A DNA stretch of 64,000 nucleotides, taken from contig JAXMGR010000022.1 in assembly GCA_046352935.1 (NCBI GenBank), forward strand, positions 1 through 64,000, given 5' to 3'. The notes under the pieces are model-generated. The model was given only the letters and a program-made list of their open reading frames with translations. It was not told the origin of the DNA and searched no databases. Below are positions 25,044 to 33,146 of this stretch, one piece after another. The translations under genes were made by a program, and so were the position numbers. Source of the DNA: CAYWMY01 sp046352935 (lineage in GTDB: Bacteria; Pseudomonadota; Gammaproteobacteria; Steroidobacterales; Steroidobacteraceae). Position 1 is the stretch's first letter; each line of letters starts with the position of its first letter.

Positions 25044-25077
25044 ACCGGTCCGGCCGTTCCCGCCCGCCGCTCCGGTC

Positions 25078-25968
25078 TCAGAGCCAGTAGACGAAGATGA
25101 ACAGCCCCAGCCAGACGACGTCGACGAAGTGCCAGTACCACGCGACGGCCTCGAAGGCGAAATGGCGCTCCGGAGTGAAGTGCCCCTTCAGGCAGCGGAA
25201 CCAGATGACCGCCAGCATGATCGCGCCGATGGTCACGTGCAGGCCATGGAAGCCCGTCAGCATGAAGAACGTCGAGCCATAGACGCCGGTCGACAGCTGC
25301 AGGCCGAGTTCGGTCCAGGCGTGGTGATATTCCTCGGCCTGAAGGCCGACGAACAGGAAGCCCAGCAGGAAGGTCGCGGCGAGGAAGATCGCGAGCACCC
25401 CGCGCTTGCCGGCTCTCAGGGCGTGATGCGCGATCGTGACGGTGACGCCCGAGGTCAGCAGGATCAGCGTGTTGATCGCGGGCAGCCCCAGCGCCGGGAT
25501 GATCTCGAAATCGCCGTTTTCGTTCGGCCCCAGGCGCGCCGGTCCGTTCGTCGGCCAGCCAGCCTCGTAACCGGGCCAGAGCATGCTGGTCAGGCCCTTG
25601 GCACCACTGCCCCCCAGCCACTCGACCGACAGCTGCCGCGTGTAGAACAGCGCGCCGAAGAACGCGGCGAAGAACATCACCTCGGAGAAGATGAACCACA
25701 TCATGCCCATGCGGAACGAGCGGTCGACCTGATGGTTGAAGACCCCCGCCTGGTTCTCCGCGATCACGGTGCCGAACCAGCCCGTGAACAGCACGATCAT
25801 CATCGCCATGCCGATCGCGAAGGCGTATGGACCAAAGGCTGCGCCCGCGAGCCACGAGGCGGCACCGCCCAGCATGGTCAGCAGCGAGACCGAACCGAAG
25901 AAAGGCCAGGGGCTGCCGTGCGGGATGTAGTAGCGGCCGGCTGCGGGAGCGTGGATTGCGTGTGCCAT
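25078..25968 (-). CDS. ctaE: Cytochrome c oxidase subunit III
   Basis: A 296-residue membrane protein with seven predicted helices. It contains the family motifs YYIPHGSPWPFFGS at the N-terminus, WFIFSEVMFFAAFFGALFY in the middle, TGFHGLHVTIGAI and EAVAWYWHFVDVVWLGLFIF at the end. Subunit III stabilises the catalytic core and a proton-uptake path. It lies downstream of cox11 in the order ctaC-ctaD-small ORF-cox11-ctaE, which is the usual proteobacterial layout. Confidence 0.96.
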   Translation of the reverse strand: MAHAIHAPAAGRYYIPHGSPWPFFGSVSLLTMLGGAASWLAGAAFGPYAFAIGMAMMIVLFTGWFGTVIAENQAGVFNHQVDRSFRMGMMWFIFSEVMFFAAFFGALFYTRQLSVEWLGGSGAKGLTSMLWPGYEAGWPTNGPARLGPNENGDFEIIPALGLPAINTLILLTSGVTVTIAHHALRAGKRGVLAIFLAATFLLGFLFVGLQAEEYHHAWTELGLQLSTGVYGSTFFMLTGFHGLHVTIGAIMLAVIWFRCLKGHFTPERHFAFEAVAWYWHFVDVVWLGLFIFVYWL

Positions 25969-26009
25969 GGGCGGTTCACCTCGTTGACGGTCCGCGCTCG
26001 CGCGCGGGC

Positions 26010-26570
26010 TCAGGTTCCTCTCGTCGCAGTCGCGACGCTCGCGGGGTTCGTGGATTCGTAGAAGGAGTACGCCAGCGTCAGCCGGTCGACGCTCGCCGGC
26101 AGTTCGCGGTCGACGATGAAGCGCACGGGCATCTCCCGCCCTTCACCGGCGTCGAACCGCTGCGGCGTGAAGCAGAAACACTCCGTCTTCTGGAAGTGGC
26201 GCGCGGCCTGCGCCGGCGTGACGCTGGGAACCGCCTGGGCGACGACGGCATGGTTCGCGAGATTGCGTGCGAAGAAACGGGCCTCGTAGAGGCCGCCGGG
26301 ATGGACGCGCATCTCCGTCGCGACCGGCCGGAACTCCCACGCGCCGCCGTTCGGGACCATCGCGATGAATTCGACGGTCACCGTGCGGGCCTGCTCGCCT
26401 TCGGCGTGTGCCGGCGCGGCGGCCTGTGCGAGCGACTGGCGGGTGCCGATGCCGGTCAGGTCGCAGAACACGTCATAGAGCGGCACCAGCGCGAAGCCGA
26501 ACCCGAAGCTGCCGGCGGCCATGACCAGCAGTTTCGTCGTCAGACCGCGATGTGGACGCTTGCCGCTCAT
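26010..26570 (-). CDS. ctaG: Cytochrome c oxidase copper chaperone Cox11/CtaG
   Basis: A 186-residue protein with one N-terminal membrane anchor (about 12-32) and a periplasmic immunoglobulin-like domain. The copper-binding motif ECFCFTPQ is intact, and VPLYDVFCDLTGIGT after the anchor carries the third conserved cysteine. Cox11 delivers copper to the CuB site of subunit I. It starts nine bases after the stop of the 39-residue ORF and is followed by ctaE 41 bases downstream. Confidence 0.94.
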   Translation of the reverse strand: MSGKRPHRGLTTKLLVMAAGSFGFGFALVPLYDVFCDLTGIGTRQSLAQAAAPAHAEGEQARTVTVEFIAMVPNGGAWEFRPVATEMRVHPGGLYEARFFARNLANHAVVAQAVPSVTPAQAARHFQKTECFCFTPQRFDAGEGREMPVRFIVDRELPASVDRLTLAYSFYESTNPASVATATRGT

Positions 26571-26579
26571 GTGACCCGG

Positions 26580-26699
26580 TCACCCCGCCTTGAGCCTGAG
26601 CAGGATGAAGCCCGCGTACACCGCGAGCGCGAGCGCGAACAACCCAATGGTCATCCGCCGCACGCGACGCCGGCGTCCGGCTTCATCGGGAGGCTGCAT
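26580..26699 (-). CDS. 39-residue single-pass membrane protein between ctaD and cox11
   Basis: A short ORF beginning with ATG at 26699, three bases after the ctaD stop, and ending at 26582. It encodes an Arg-rich N-terminus (MQPPDEAGRRRRVRRMT) and one membrane helix (IGLFALALAVYAGFILLRL). Spacing and topology fit the small unnamed cytochrome oxidase proteins often found between ctaD and cox11 in proteobacteria. Such ORFs are usually missed by gene callers because of length. A structural or assembly role in the oxidase is inference from position. Confidence 0.75.
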   Translation of the reverse strand: MQPPDEAGRRRRVRRMTIGLFALALAVYAGFILLRLKAG

Positions 26700-26702
26700 C
26701 GC

Positions 26703-28283
26703 TCACTTGACCTCGGGTGCCGTCTCGAAGGTGTGGTGCGGGGCCGGTGACGGCACCGTCCACTCGAGGCCTGGCGTGTAGGCGTCCCAGACCTTCTGCG
26801 TGGCCTTCTCGCCACCGCGCACGCAGCTCACGATGATGTACACGAACAGCAGCTGCGACAGGCCGAAGCCGAACGCCCCGATCGAGGACACCATGTTCCA
26901 GTCGGCGAACTGCGGAGCGTAGTCCGGAATGCGGCGCGGCATCCCGGCGAGACCCAGGAAGTGCTGCGGGAAGAACAGCACGTTCACGAAGATCGTCGAC
27001 AGCCAGAAGTGCGTCTTCGCCAGCTTCATGTCGTACATGTGGCCGGTCCACTTCGGCAGCCAGTAGTAGACGGCCGCCATGAGCGCGAACACGGCGCCCG
27101 GCACCAGCACGTAGTGGAAGTGCGCGACCACGAAGTAGGTGTCGTGATACTGGAAGTCGGCGGGCACGATCGCGAGCATCAGCCCCGAAAAGCCGCCGAT
27201 CGTGAACAGGAACAGGAACGACAGCGCGAACAGCATCGGCGGCTCGAACGTGATCGAGCCGCGCCACAGGGTCGTCGTCCAGTTGAAGACCTTCACGCCG
27301 GTCGGGATCGCGATCAGCATCGTCGACAGCATGAAGAACAGCTGGCCGGCGAGCGGCATTCCGACGGTGAACATGTGGTGCGCCCACACGATGAACGACA
27401 GGAAGCCGATCGAAGCCGTCGCGTAGACCATGGTCTCGTAGCCGAACAGCGGCTTGCGTGCGAACGTCGGGATGATCTCGGAGACGATGCCGAAGGCCGG
27501 CAGGATCATGATGTAGACCTCGGGGTGCCCGAAGAACCAGAACACGTGCTGGTAGAGCACCGGGTCGCCGCCGCCGGCCGGGTTGAAGAACGACGTGCCG
27601 AAGTAGTGGTCGGTGAGCAGCATCGTCACCGCGCCCGCGAACACCGGCATGACCGCGATCAGCAGGTAGGCCGTGATGAGCCACGTCCAGCAGAAGATCG
27701 GCATCTTCAGCAGCGACATGCCGGGGGCGCGCATGTTCATGATCGTGACGATCACGTTGATCGAGCCCATGATCGACGAGGCTCCCATCATGTGGATCGC
27801 GAAGATCGACAGCGGGAACGAGTTGCCGCCCTGCAGGACCAGCGGCGGATACAGCGTCCAGCCCGCGGCCGGCGCACCACCCGGCAGGAACAGCGTGGTG
27901 ACCAGCAGCGAGAACGCCGCGACCAGCAGCCAGAAGCTGTAGTTGTTCATGCGCGGCAGCGCCATGTCGGGTGCGCCGATCTGCAGCGGGATCATCCAGT
28001 TGGCGAGGCCGACCGTCGCCGGCATGACCGCGCCGAACACCATGACCAGCGCATGCACCGTGGTCATCTGGTTGAAGAAGCCGGGATCGACCAGTTGCAT
28101 CCCGGGCTGGAACAGTTCCGCACGGATGATGAGCGCCATGGTCCCGCCCGTCAGGAACATGATCAGCGAGAACACCAGGTACATGGTCCCGATGTCCTTG
28201 TGATTGGTCGAGAACAGCCAGCGCCTGATGCCCGTGGGGGCGTGATCGTGGTGGTCTGCGTGCTCAGCGTGCGAATTAGCCAT
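26703..28283 (-). CDS. ctaD: Cytochrome c oxidase subunit I (aa3 type)
   Basis: A 526-residue heme-copper oxidase core subunit with 12 helices. The heme a ligand is in TTVHALVMVFGAVMP, the CuB ligands include the His-Tyr cross-link segment FWFFGHPEVYIMILP and the HH pair in WAHHMFTVG, and heme a3/a ligands lie in HFHYVLVPGAVFALMA. The GHPEVYI glutamate and tyrosine mark a type A oxidase. The gene follows ctaC by six bases and is followed at once by the 39-residue ORF. Confidence 0.97.
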   Translation of the reverse strand: MANSHAEHADHHDHAPTGIRRWLFSTNHKDIGTMYLVFSLIMFLTGGTMALIIRAELFQPGMQLVDPGFFNQMTTVHALVMVFGAVMPATVGLANWMIPLQIGAPDMALPRMNNYSFWLLVAAFSLLVTTLFLPGGAPAAGWTLYPPLVLQGGNSFPLSIFAIHMMGASSIMGSINVIVTIMNMRAPGMSLLKMPIFCWTWLITAYLLIAVMPVFAGAVTMLLTDHYFGTSFFNPAGGGDPVLYQHVFWFFGHPEVYIMILPAFGIVSEIIPTFARKPLFGYETMVYATASIGFLSFIVWAHHMFTVGMPLAGQLFFMLSTMLIAIPTGVKVFNWTTTLWRGSITFEPPMLFALSFLFLFTIGGFSGLMLAIVPADFQYHDTYFVVAHFHYVLVPGAVFALMAAVYYWLPKWTGHMYDMKLAKTHFWLSTIFVNVLFFPQHFLGLAGMPRRIPDYAPQFADWNMVSSIGAFGFGLSQLLFVYIIVSCVRGGEKATQKVWDAYTPGLEWTVPSPAPHHTFETAPEVK

Positions 28284-28289
28284 GGTCGA

Positions 28290-29180
28290 TCACTCCGCCT
28301 GGGCCAGGATAGCGACGCCACCGGTCGCGTGGAGCTGCGCCGTGGCCGTACCCACGGTCGCGTCTGCCTGTCGGGTCTTCGCCTGTTCGGTCTTCAGCCA
28401 GGCCGCGTATTCGTCCTTCGACTTGACGACGACGACGATCGGCATGAAGCCGTGGTCGCGACCGCACAGTTCGGCGCACTGGCCGCGGTAGGTGCCGGGA
28501 TCGTTCGCCTGGAACCAGAGCTCGTTGACGAATCCCGGGATCGCGTCGCGCTTGACGGCCAGCGCCGGTACCCACCAGGAGTGGATCACGTCGTTCGCCG
28601 TCAGCAGCAACCGGATCTTCGTGTCCTCGGGAACGACCAGAGGATTGTCGACATCGAGCAGGTAGTGGTCGACGCTCGTCGGCTCGACGCCGGACCGCAG
28701 CTGGCGGGCCTCGTCGCTCGAACGCGCGAGCCGGCTGTAGAAACCGACGCCTGCGTCGAGATAGTCGTAGCGCCACTGCCACTGGTAGCCGGTGACCTTC
28801 ACGGTCAGCTGCGAACCGGTCATGTCCTCGATCTTGAGCAGCGTCCGTGCAGCGGGCACGGCCATCGCGACGAGGATGAAGACCGGAATGATCGTCCAGA
28901 CGAACTCGACCTTGTCGCTGTGCAGGATGCTGGTGTCAGGCACCGCTCCCTGCGACTTCCGGTACTTCACCAGCGAATAGATCATCGCCGAGAAGACCAC
29001 GGCGCCGATCGCGACGCAGACCCACAGGATCAGCATGTGCAGACCGTAGATCTCGCGGCTCAGGTTCGTGACGCCAGGCGTCATGTTGAGCAGGCTCCAG
29101 TCGGCACGGGCCGGCGTCGCCGCCAGGACCGTGGCCGCGGCGCTCGCAATCGACAGCAAACTTCTCTTCTGGATGGACAT
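28290..29180 (-). CDS. ctaC: Cytochrome c oxidase subunit II
   Basis: A 296-residue precursor with a likely signal peptide (ending near TPARA-DW), two membrane helices and a periplasmic cupredoxin domain. The dinuclear CuA site is complete (HSWWVPALAVK and CAELCGRDHGFM). There is no C-terminal cytochrome c domain, so this is an aa3-type, not caa3-type, subunit. I start at the ATG at 29180, where the signal peptide begins (MSIQKRSLLSI). It is the first gene of the oxidase operon, with a 438-base spacer upstream that should hold the promoter. Confidence 0.95.
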   Translation of the reverse strand: MSIQKRSLLSIASAAATVLAATPARADWSLLNMTPGVTNLSREIYGLHMLILWVCVAIGAVVFSAMIYSLVKYRKSQGAVPDTSILHSDKVEFVWTIIPVFILVAMAVPAARTLLKIEDMTGSQLTVKVTGYQWQWRYDYLDAGVGFYSRLARSSDEARQLRSGVEPTSVDHYLLDVDNPLVVPEDTKIRLLLTANDVIHSWWVPALAVKRDAIPGFVNELWFQANDPGTYRGQCAELCGRDHGFMPIVVVVKSKDEYAAWLKTEQAKTRQADATVGTATAQLHATGGVAILAQAE

Positions 29181-29618
29181 GGACGCCCCCGCTCCCCTGT
29201 CGAAACAGCCGGCCCGGTCGTGCGTCGAAAGCGGCTCGGGTCGCCGCCGCACGCTGAACAGGCTTCAAAAACGCGATCCCTGGTCTGCAGCGCGCACCGG
29301 CACAGGCCCGGTGCTGCTCTTCGTTCACGATCGGACGTCGCACGATCGCGTGCGGGCGCCGCCGCACTTCGTGCCCCGGTCCGCGCGTGAAAGGCATGGC
29401 CCGGGTCCGCGGGCAGCACCGGACACACCGACAGGATCGACCGCGGATGGCCTCCAGCGCCGGCGAGCGTGCGCATGCGCTCATCCAGTCGCCACGAAGG
29501 CCGTCGTCGAAATGCCCCCTGCCGCACGGTGTGCCGTTGCTGTCGCCGTGCAAAGTCTAGACTCGATCCTAAGTGACCGGCCCGAGCGCTGCAACACGAG
29601 ATCGGTGCGCGGGGTGGC
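29181..29618 (-). promoter_or_regulatory. 438-base intergenic region upstream of ctaC
   Basis: No coding sequence is supported. It separates the bioD stop from ctaC and should hold the oxidase operon promoter, though I see no convincing -35/-10 pair. Visible structure: a direct repeat CACGATCG at 29326-29333 and 29341-29348 (15-base period) and an inverted repeat GCACCGG (29294-29300) with CCGGTGC (29308-29314). Either may be a regulator site. Confidence 0.4.
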
Positions 29619-30308
29619 TCAACCCGCGCAAGAGTGATGGATGGAGGCGGGGTCCAGGTCCGCGGCATCGGTGCGGGCATCCGCCCGGGGCCGGTGCGGC
29701 AGGGTCCCCCAGCAAGGGGCACCGATGTGTCGCCGCAGGTACGCCCGGTTCTCGTCGCTGCGGGCGAAGTCCGGGTCCAGCGCCGAGCCGATCCAGCCCG
29801 CGAGGCGCAGACCGCGATTCGCGAGGGCCTCGACGGTCAGCAGCGCGTGGTTCAGGCAGCCGAGGCGCAGGCCCACGACCAGGATCACCGGCGCTTCCAG
29901 GCGAAGGGCCAGGTCCGCGAAGGTGTTCGATTCGCCGAGTGGAACCAGCAGCCCGCCCGCACCCTCCACGATGACGATGTCGTTGCCGGTCGCCAGTTCC
30001 GCGTGGCAGGCGGTGATCGTCTCGATGCTGATGGCGACTCCGGCATCGGCGGCAGCGATGTGCGGCGCGACGGGGGCCGCGAACACGTAGGGGTTGACCG
30101 TCGGGTACGGTGGCCGGCCTGTCGAAGCGCTGATCAATGCGACCGCGTCTTCGTTGCGCAGGCCCTCCGGAGTCTCCATCGCGCCGGCGGCCACGGGTTT
30201 CATGCCGGCAACGCGCAGCCCGCGCGCGGCGAACGCGGCGAGCAGCGCGCAGGCGACGCGTGTCTTGCCGACCCCGGTGTCGGTGCCGGTCACGAAGAGC
30301 GTACGCAT
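29619..30308 (-). CDS. bioD: Dethiobiotin synthetase
   Basis: A 229-residue P-loop enzyme that forms the ureido ring of dethiobiotin from 7,8-diaminopelargonic acid, CO2 and ATP. The Walker-like motif TGTDTGVGKTRVACALL is at the N-terminus, followed by GMKPVAAGA and VEGAGGLLVPL, all diagnostic of BioD. It is the last gene of bioB-F-H-C-D, and its ATG overlaps the bioC stop by one base (TGATG). Confidence 0.95.
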   Translation of the reverse strand: MRTLFVTGTDTGVGKTRVACALLAAFAARGLRVAGMKPVAAGAMETPEGLRNEDAVALISASTGRPPYPTVNPYVFAAPVAPHIAAADAGVAISIETITACHAELATGNDIVIVEGAGGLLVPLGESNTFADLALRLEAPVILVVGLRLGCLNHALLTVEALANRGLRLAGWIGSALDPDFARSDENRAYLRRHIGAPCWGTLPHRPRADARTDAADLDPASIHHSCAG

Positions 30309-31213
30309 CAGCGCTCCTCTTCCCCGGGGGGCGCCTCGCGGCGGAGCCGGCCGATCGCGGTGACGGGCAGGACGTAGTCCGTGCCCTGGTTCCGCTGCCG
30401 TGTCGCGGCGCTGCGCCAGGCGTGGCCGTAGACCACCTCCCAGGTGGCCGGCAGGAGTCCGTCGTGCCGTTCGCGTTCGTAGGCCGTCTGCACGGTCCGC
30501 CAGCGGCCGCGCCCCATCAGACCGCGTGACCGCCCGCTCGCGACGTTGTGCGCGCCGATCGCCTTCAGGTCACGCATCAGGCCGACGGCGTCGGTGTAGC
30601 GGTGCACGTGCCGGTCCACGTCCATGACGGGTTCGGCGAAACCGGCCCGGACGAGTCCGTCACCCAGCTCGTGCATGTCGGCGAACGCGTTCACGTGCGG
30701 GAGCCCGTCCGCGGTTGCGAAGGCTCGACGCAGCTCGCAGAGCGTGTCCGGTCCGAAGGTCGTGAAATGCAGGAGCCCGCCGGGGCGCAGCACCCGATGG
30801 AACTCGGCGAACACCGCCTGCGGATCCGGGCACCACTGCAGCATCAGATTCGAGAAGACGAGGTCGACACTCGCGCTCGCAAGCGGCAGGGCGGTCGCAT
30901 CGCCGCGCAGGCAGGGAACACGCCGCCACCATCTCCGCCGTGCGCGGACGGCAAGCAGCATGCCGTGCGCCGCGTCCAGCGCGATCACCTTCGCGTTCGG
31001 AAACCGCCGTTCCAGCGCGAGCGTGCCGAGCCCCGTGCCGCTGCCGACGTCGACCACGACGGCCGGCGCCAGTCGCACCACGTCGAGCCGCGACAGCAGC
31101 TCTCTGCGCACCTCGTGCTGCAGCACCGCGGTGCGGTCGTAATCGTGGCTCGCGCGGCTGAAGGCCCGCCAGGCCGCACGCACGTCGAGTCCGGCAGTGA
31201 TGTGTCCATTCAT
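30308..31213 (-). CDS. bioC: Malonyl-ACP O-methyltransferase
   Basis: A 301-residue SAM-dependent methyltransferase. Motif I is VVDVGSGTGLGTLALE, followed by VIALDAAHGML and FSNLMLQWCPDP, as in BioC. It methylates malonyl-ACP so that fatty acid synthesis can extend it to pimeloyl-ACP methyl ester. The ATG at 31213 overlaps the bioH stop (ATGA); the frame upstream of it lies in bioH. The N-terminal RAAWRAFSRASHDYDRTAVLQ is also typical of the family. Confidence 0.92.
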   Translation of the reverse strand: MNGHITAGLDVRAAWRAFSRASHDYDRTAVLQHEVRRELLSRLDVVRLAPAVVVDVGSGTGLGTLALERRFPNAKVIALDAAHGMLLAVRARRRWWRRVPCLRGDATALPLASASVDLVFSNLMLQWCPDPQAVFAEFHRVLRPGGLLHFTTFGPDTLCELRRAFATADGLPHVNAFADMHELGDGLVRAGFAEPVMDVDRHVHRYTDAVGLMRDLKAIGAHNVASGRSRGLMGRGRWRTVQTAYERERHDGLLPATWEVVYGHAWRSAATRQRNQGTDYVLPVTAIGRLRREAPPGEEER

Positions 31214-31983
31214 GGCTCCGGCGTCCCGGCAACGGCCGCGAGGTGCGACAGAAATCCCGAGATCGCCGCCGCGAGTTCCGCGGCGTGACTGAGCGGCAGC
31301 GCATGGCCCGCGGTCGCGAGCTCGACGCGGGTGGCGCGGGGCAGTGTGGATGCCAGCCATCGAGCGGCGCCCTGTGGCGTCACACGGTCGCCGCTTCCCG
31401 CGACGACGAGCGCGGGTGTGGACACGGCGCCGCAGGCCGGGCGCAGGTCGCTGTGGCGCAGGATCGCCAGACCGGCCGCAAGGGTCCCCGCGTCGGGCAC
31501 CGGAGCTTCCCGCCGCAGATCGCGCAGCTGGCGGGCGGCAGTGGCGCGCCTTGCGTCGCCGACGAGGAGCAGCGTGGCGAATTCGTCACGGAGCGCGCGC
31601 GCGTCGCGTCGGACGGCATCGTCGTAGCGATCGAGCAGGCCGGAGTCGACGCCGTGCGCCCAGTCGGGCGCCGCGAGGAACCGCGGCGTCGGCGTCACGA
31701 GCACGATGGCGGCGGGCCGGCACCGGCCACGCGCGGCGATCTGCAGTGCCGCCATCGCCCCCAGTGACCAGCCGATCAGGACCGTGCCGTCGGCAAGATC
31801 GCGCTCCAGCGCACGCGCGAGGCCATCCAGCGTATCCGGCAGGACTTCGCCGGCCCGCTGGCCCTGGCCGGGGAGATCCACGCAGCGCGCGCCGGGGCCG
31901 AGACCCTGCGCGAGCGGCTGAAGGCAGGCGGCTTCCATCGACCAGCCGGGCAGCAGCACGCATTCCAGCGCCGGCCGCGTCAT
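31210..31983 (-). CDS. bioH: Pimeloyl-ACP methyl ester carboxylesterase
   Basis: A 257-residue alpha/beta hydrolase. The nucleophile elbow is GWSLGAMAAL, the acid is probably the Asp in VVAGSGDRVTP, and the base the His in ATAGHALPLS. VLLPGWSMEAACLQPLA is the BioH-type oxyanion region. It hydrolyses pimeloyl-ACP methyl ester, ending the BioC/BioH route. The start at 31983 overlaps the bioF stop by four bases (ATGA). Confidence 0.9.
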   Translation of the reverse strand: MTRPALECVLLPGWSMEAACLQPLAQGLGPGARCVDLPGQGQRAGEVLPDTLDGLARALERDLADGTVLIGWSLGAMAALQIAARGRCRPAAIVLVTPTPRFLAAPDWAHGVDSGLLDRYDDAVRRDARALRDEFATLLLVGDARRATAARQLRDLRREAPVPDAGTLAAGLAILRHSDLRPACGAVSTPALVVAGSGDRVTPQGAARWLASTLPRATRVELATAGHALPLSHAAELAAAISGFLSHLAAVAGTPEP

Positions 31984-33146
31984 GCCGTACTCCCCGCGCA
32001 CAGCGTTGCGGAAAGTGCCGCGACGAGACCGTCGACCTCGGACTCGTCGTGAAGGGCGGAAAGGGTCACGCGCAGGCGCGAGGTGCCGTGCGGGACGGTC
32101 GGTGGGCGGATCGCGGTGACGTAGTAGCCGCGGGACAGAAGTACCTCGCTGGCGGCGACTGCCGCAGCGGCCCCGCCGACGATGACCGGCTGGATCGGTG
32201 AATCCGAGCGCAACAGGGCGAGGCCGGCCCGCTCACAGCCGGCGCGGAACCGCCGTGTGAGCTCCGCGACGCGTTGCCTGCGCCAGGGTTCGCGCTCGAC
32301 GAGCGAGAGCGCGGCGAGGGCGGCGGCGGCGACACCCGGTGGCAGCGCCGTCGTATAGATGTAGGTGCGGGCACGCTGCACGAGAAAATCGACCAGTACC
32401 CGACTGCCTGCGACGAAGGCGCCGGAGGTTCCGAACGCCTTGCCGAGCGTCCCGATGAGCACGGGGGCCTCGCCGACTCCGAGCCCGGCGAGCTCCAGCG
32501 AACCGCGTCCGCGGGGACCCAGCACGCCGAGTCCGTGCGCGTCGTCGACCATCAGCCACGCGTCGTGGCGTGCAGCGGTCGCGGCCAGCGCAGCGAGCGG
32601 TGCGAGGTCACCGTCCATGCTGAACACCCCGTCGGTCACGACGAGCTTCCGGTCCGCAGCCGACCCGGCGAGCCGCCGCTCGAGTGCGACGGGATCGGCG
32701 TGCGCATAGCGCTGCAGGCGTGCGCCGGAGAGCAGACCGCCGTCCAGGAGCGATGCATGGTTCAGCCGGTCCTCGAACACCGCGTCACCACGACCGGCGA
32801 GAGCCGTGATGACACCGAGATTGGCCTGATAACCGGTGGAGAAGAGCAGCGTCCGGTCGCGCCCGGTGTATGCGGCGAGGGCCTCTTCGAGTGCGCGGTG
32901 CTCGCGCTGATGACCCGTGACGAGATGCGAGGCGCCACTGCCCGCGCATGCGCCGGCGAGGGCGGCCCGCAGCGCCGGATCGCGCGCGAGGCCCAGATAG
33001 TCGTTGCTGCAGAACACGACCGCCTCACGACCGTCGACGAGCGCGCGCGCGCGCGCCAGAGGTTCGACGCAGCGCCGGGTCCGCCGCAGGTCCTGCGCGT
33101 CGAGCCGTCTCAGTTCCGTCGCGAGCGTATCGTCAATGCCGGGCAT
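31980..33146 (-). CDS. bioF: 8-amino-7-oxononanoate synthase
   Basis: A 388-residue PLP-dependent alpha-oxoamine synthase that condenses pimeloyl-ACP and alanine. The PLP lysine is in IGTLGKAFGTSGAF; SNDYLGLA, GSGASHLVTGHQREH and DDAHGLGVLGPRGRG are standard BioF motifs. The ATG at 33146 overlaps the bioB 3' end by 14 bases; the longer open frame reads through bioB and is not used. Confidence 0.94.
   Translation of the reverse strand: MPGIDDTLATELRRLDAQDLRRTRRCVEPLARARALVDGREAVVFCSNDYLGLARDPALRAALAGACAGSGASHLVTGHQREHRALEEALAAYTGRDRTLLFSTGYQANLGVITALAGRGDAVFEDRLNHASLLDGGLLSGARLQRYAHADPVALERRLAGSAADRKLVVTDGVFSMDGDLAPLAALAATAARHDAWLMVDDAHGLGVLGPRGRGSLELAGLGVGEAPVLIGTLGKAFGTSGAFVAGSRVLVDFLVQRARTYIYTTALPPGVAAAALAALSLVEREPWRRQRVAELTRRFRAGCERAGLALLRSDSPIQPVIVGGAAAAVAASEVLLSRGYYVTAIRPPTVPHGTSRLRVTLSALHDESEVDGLVAALSATLCAGSTA

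Noticed and set aside
26961..29390. An 809-codon plus-strand open frame opposite ctaD and ctaC
   Set aside because: It is antisense to two highly conserved genes. The translation is Arg/His/Asp/Gln-rich, as expected of a shadow frame.
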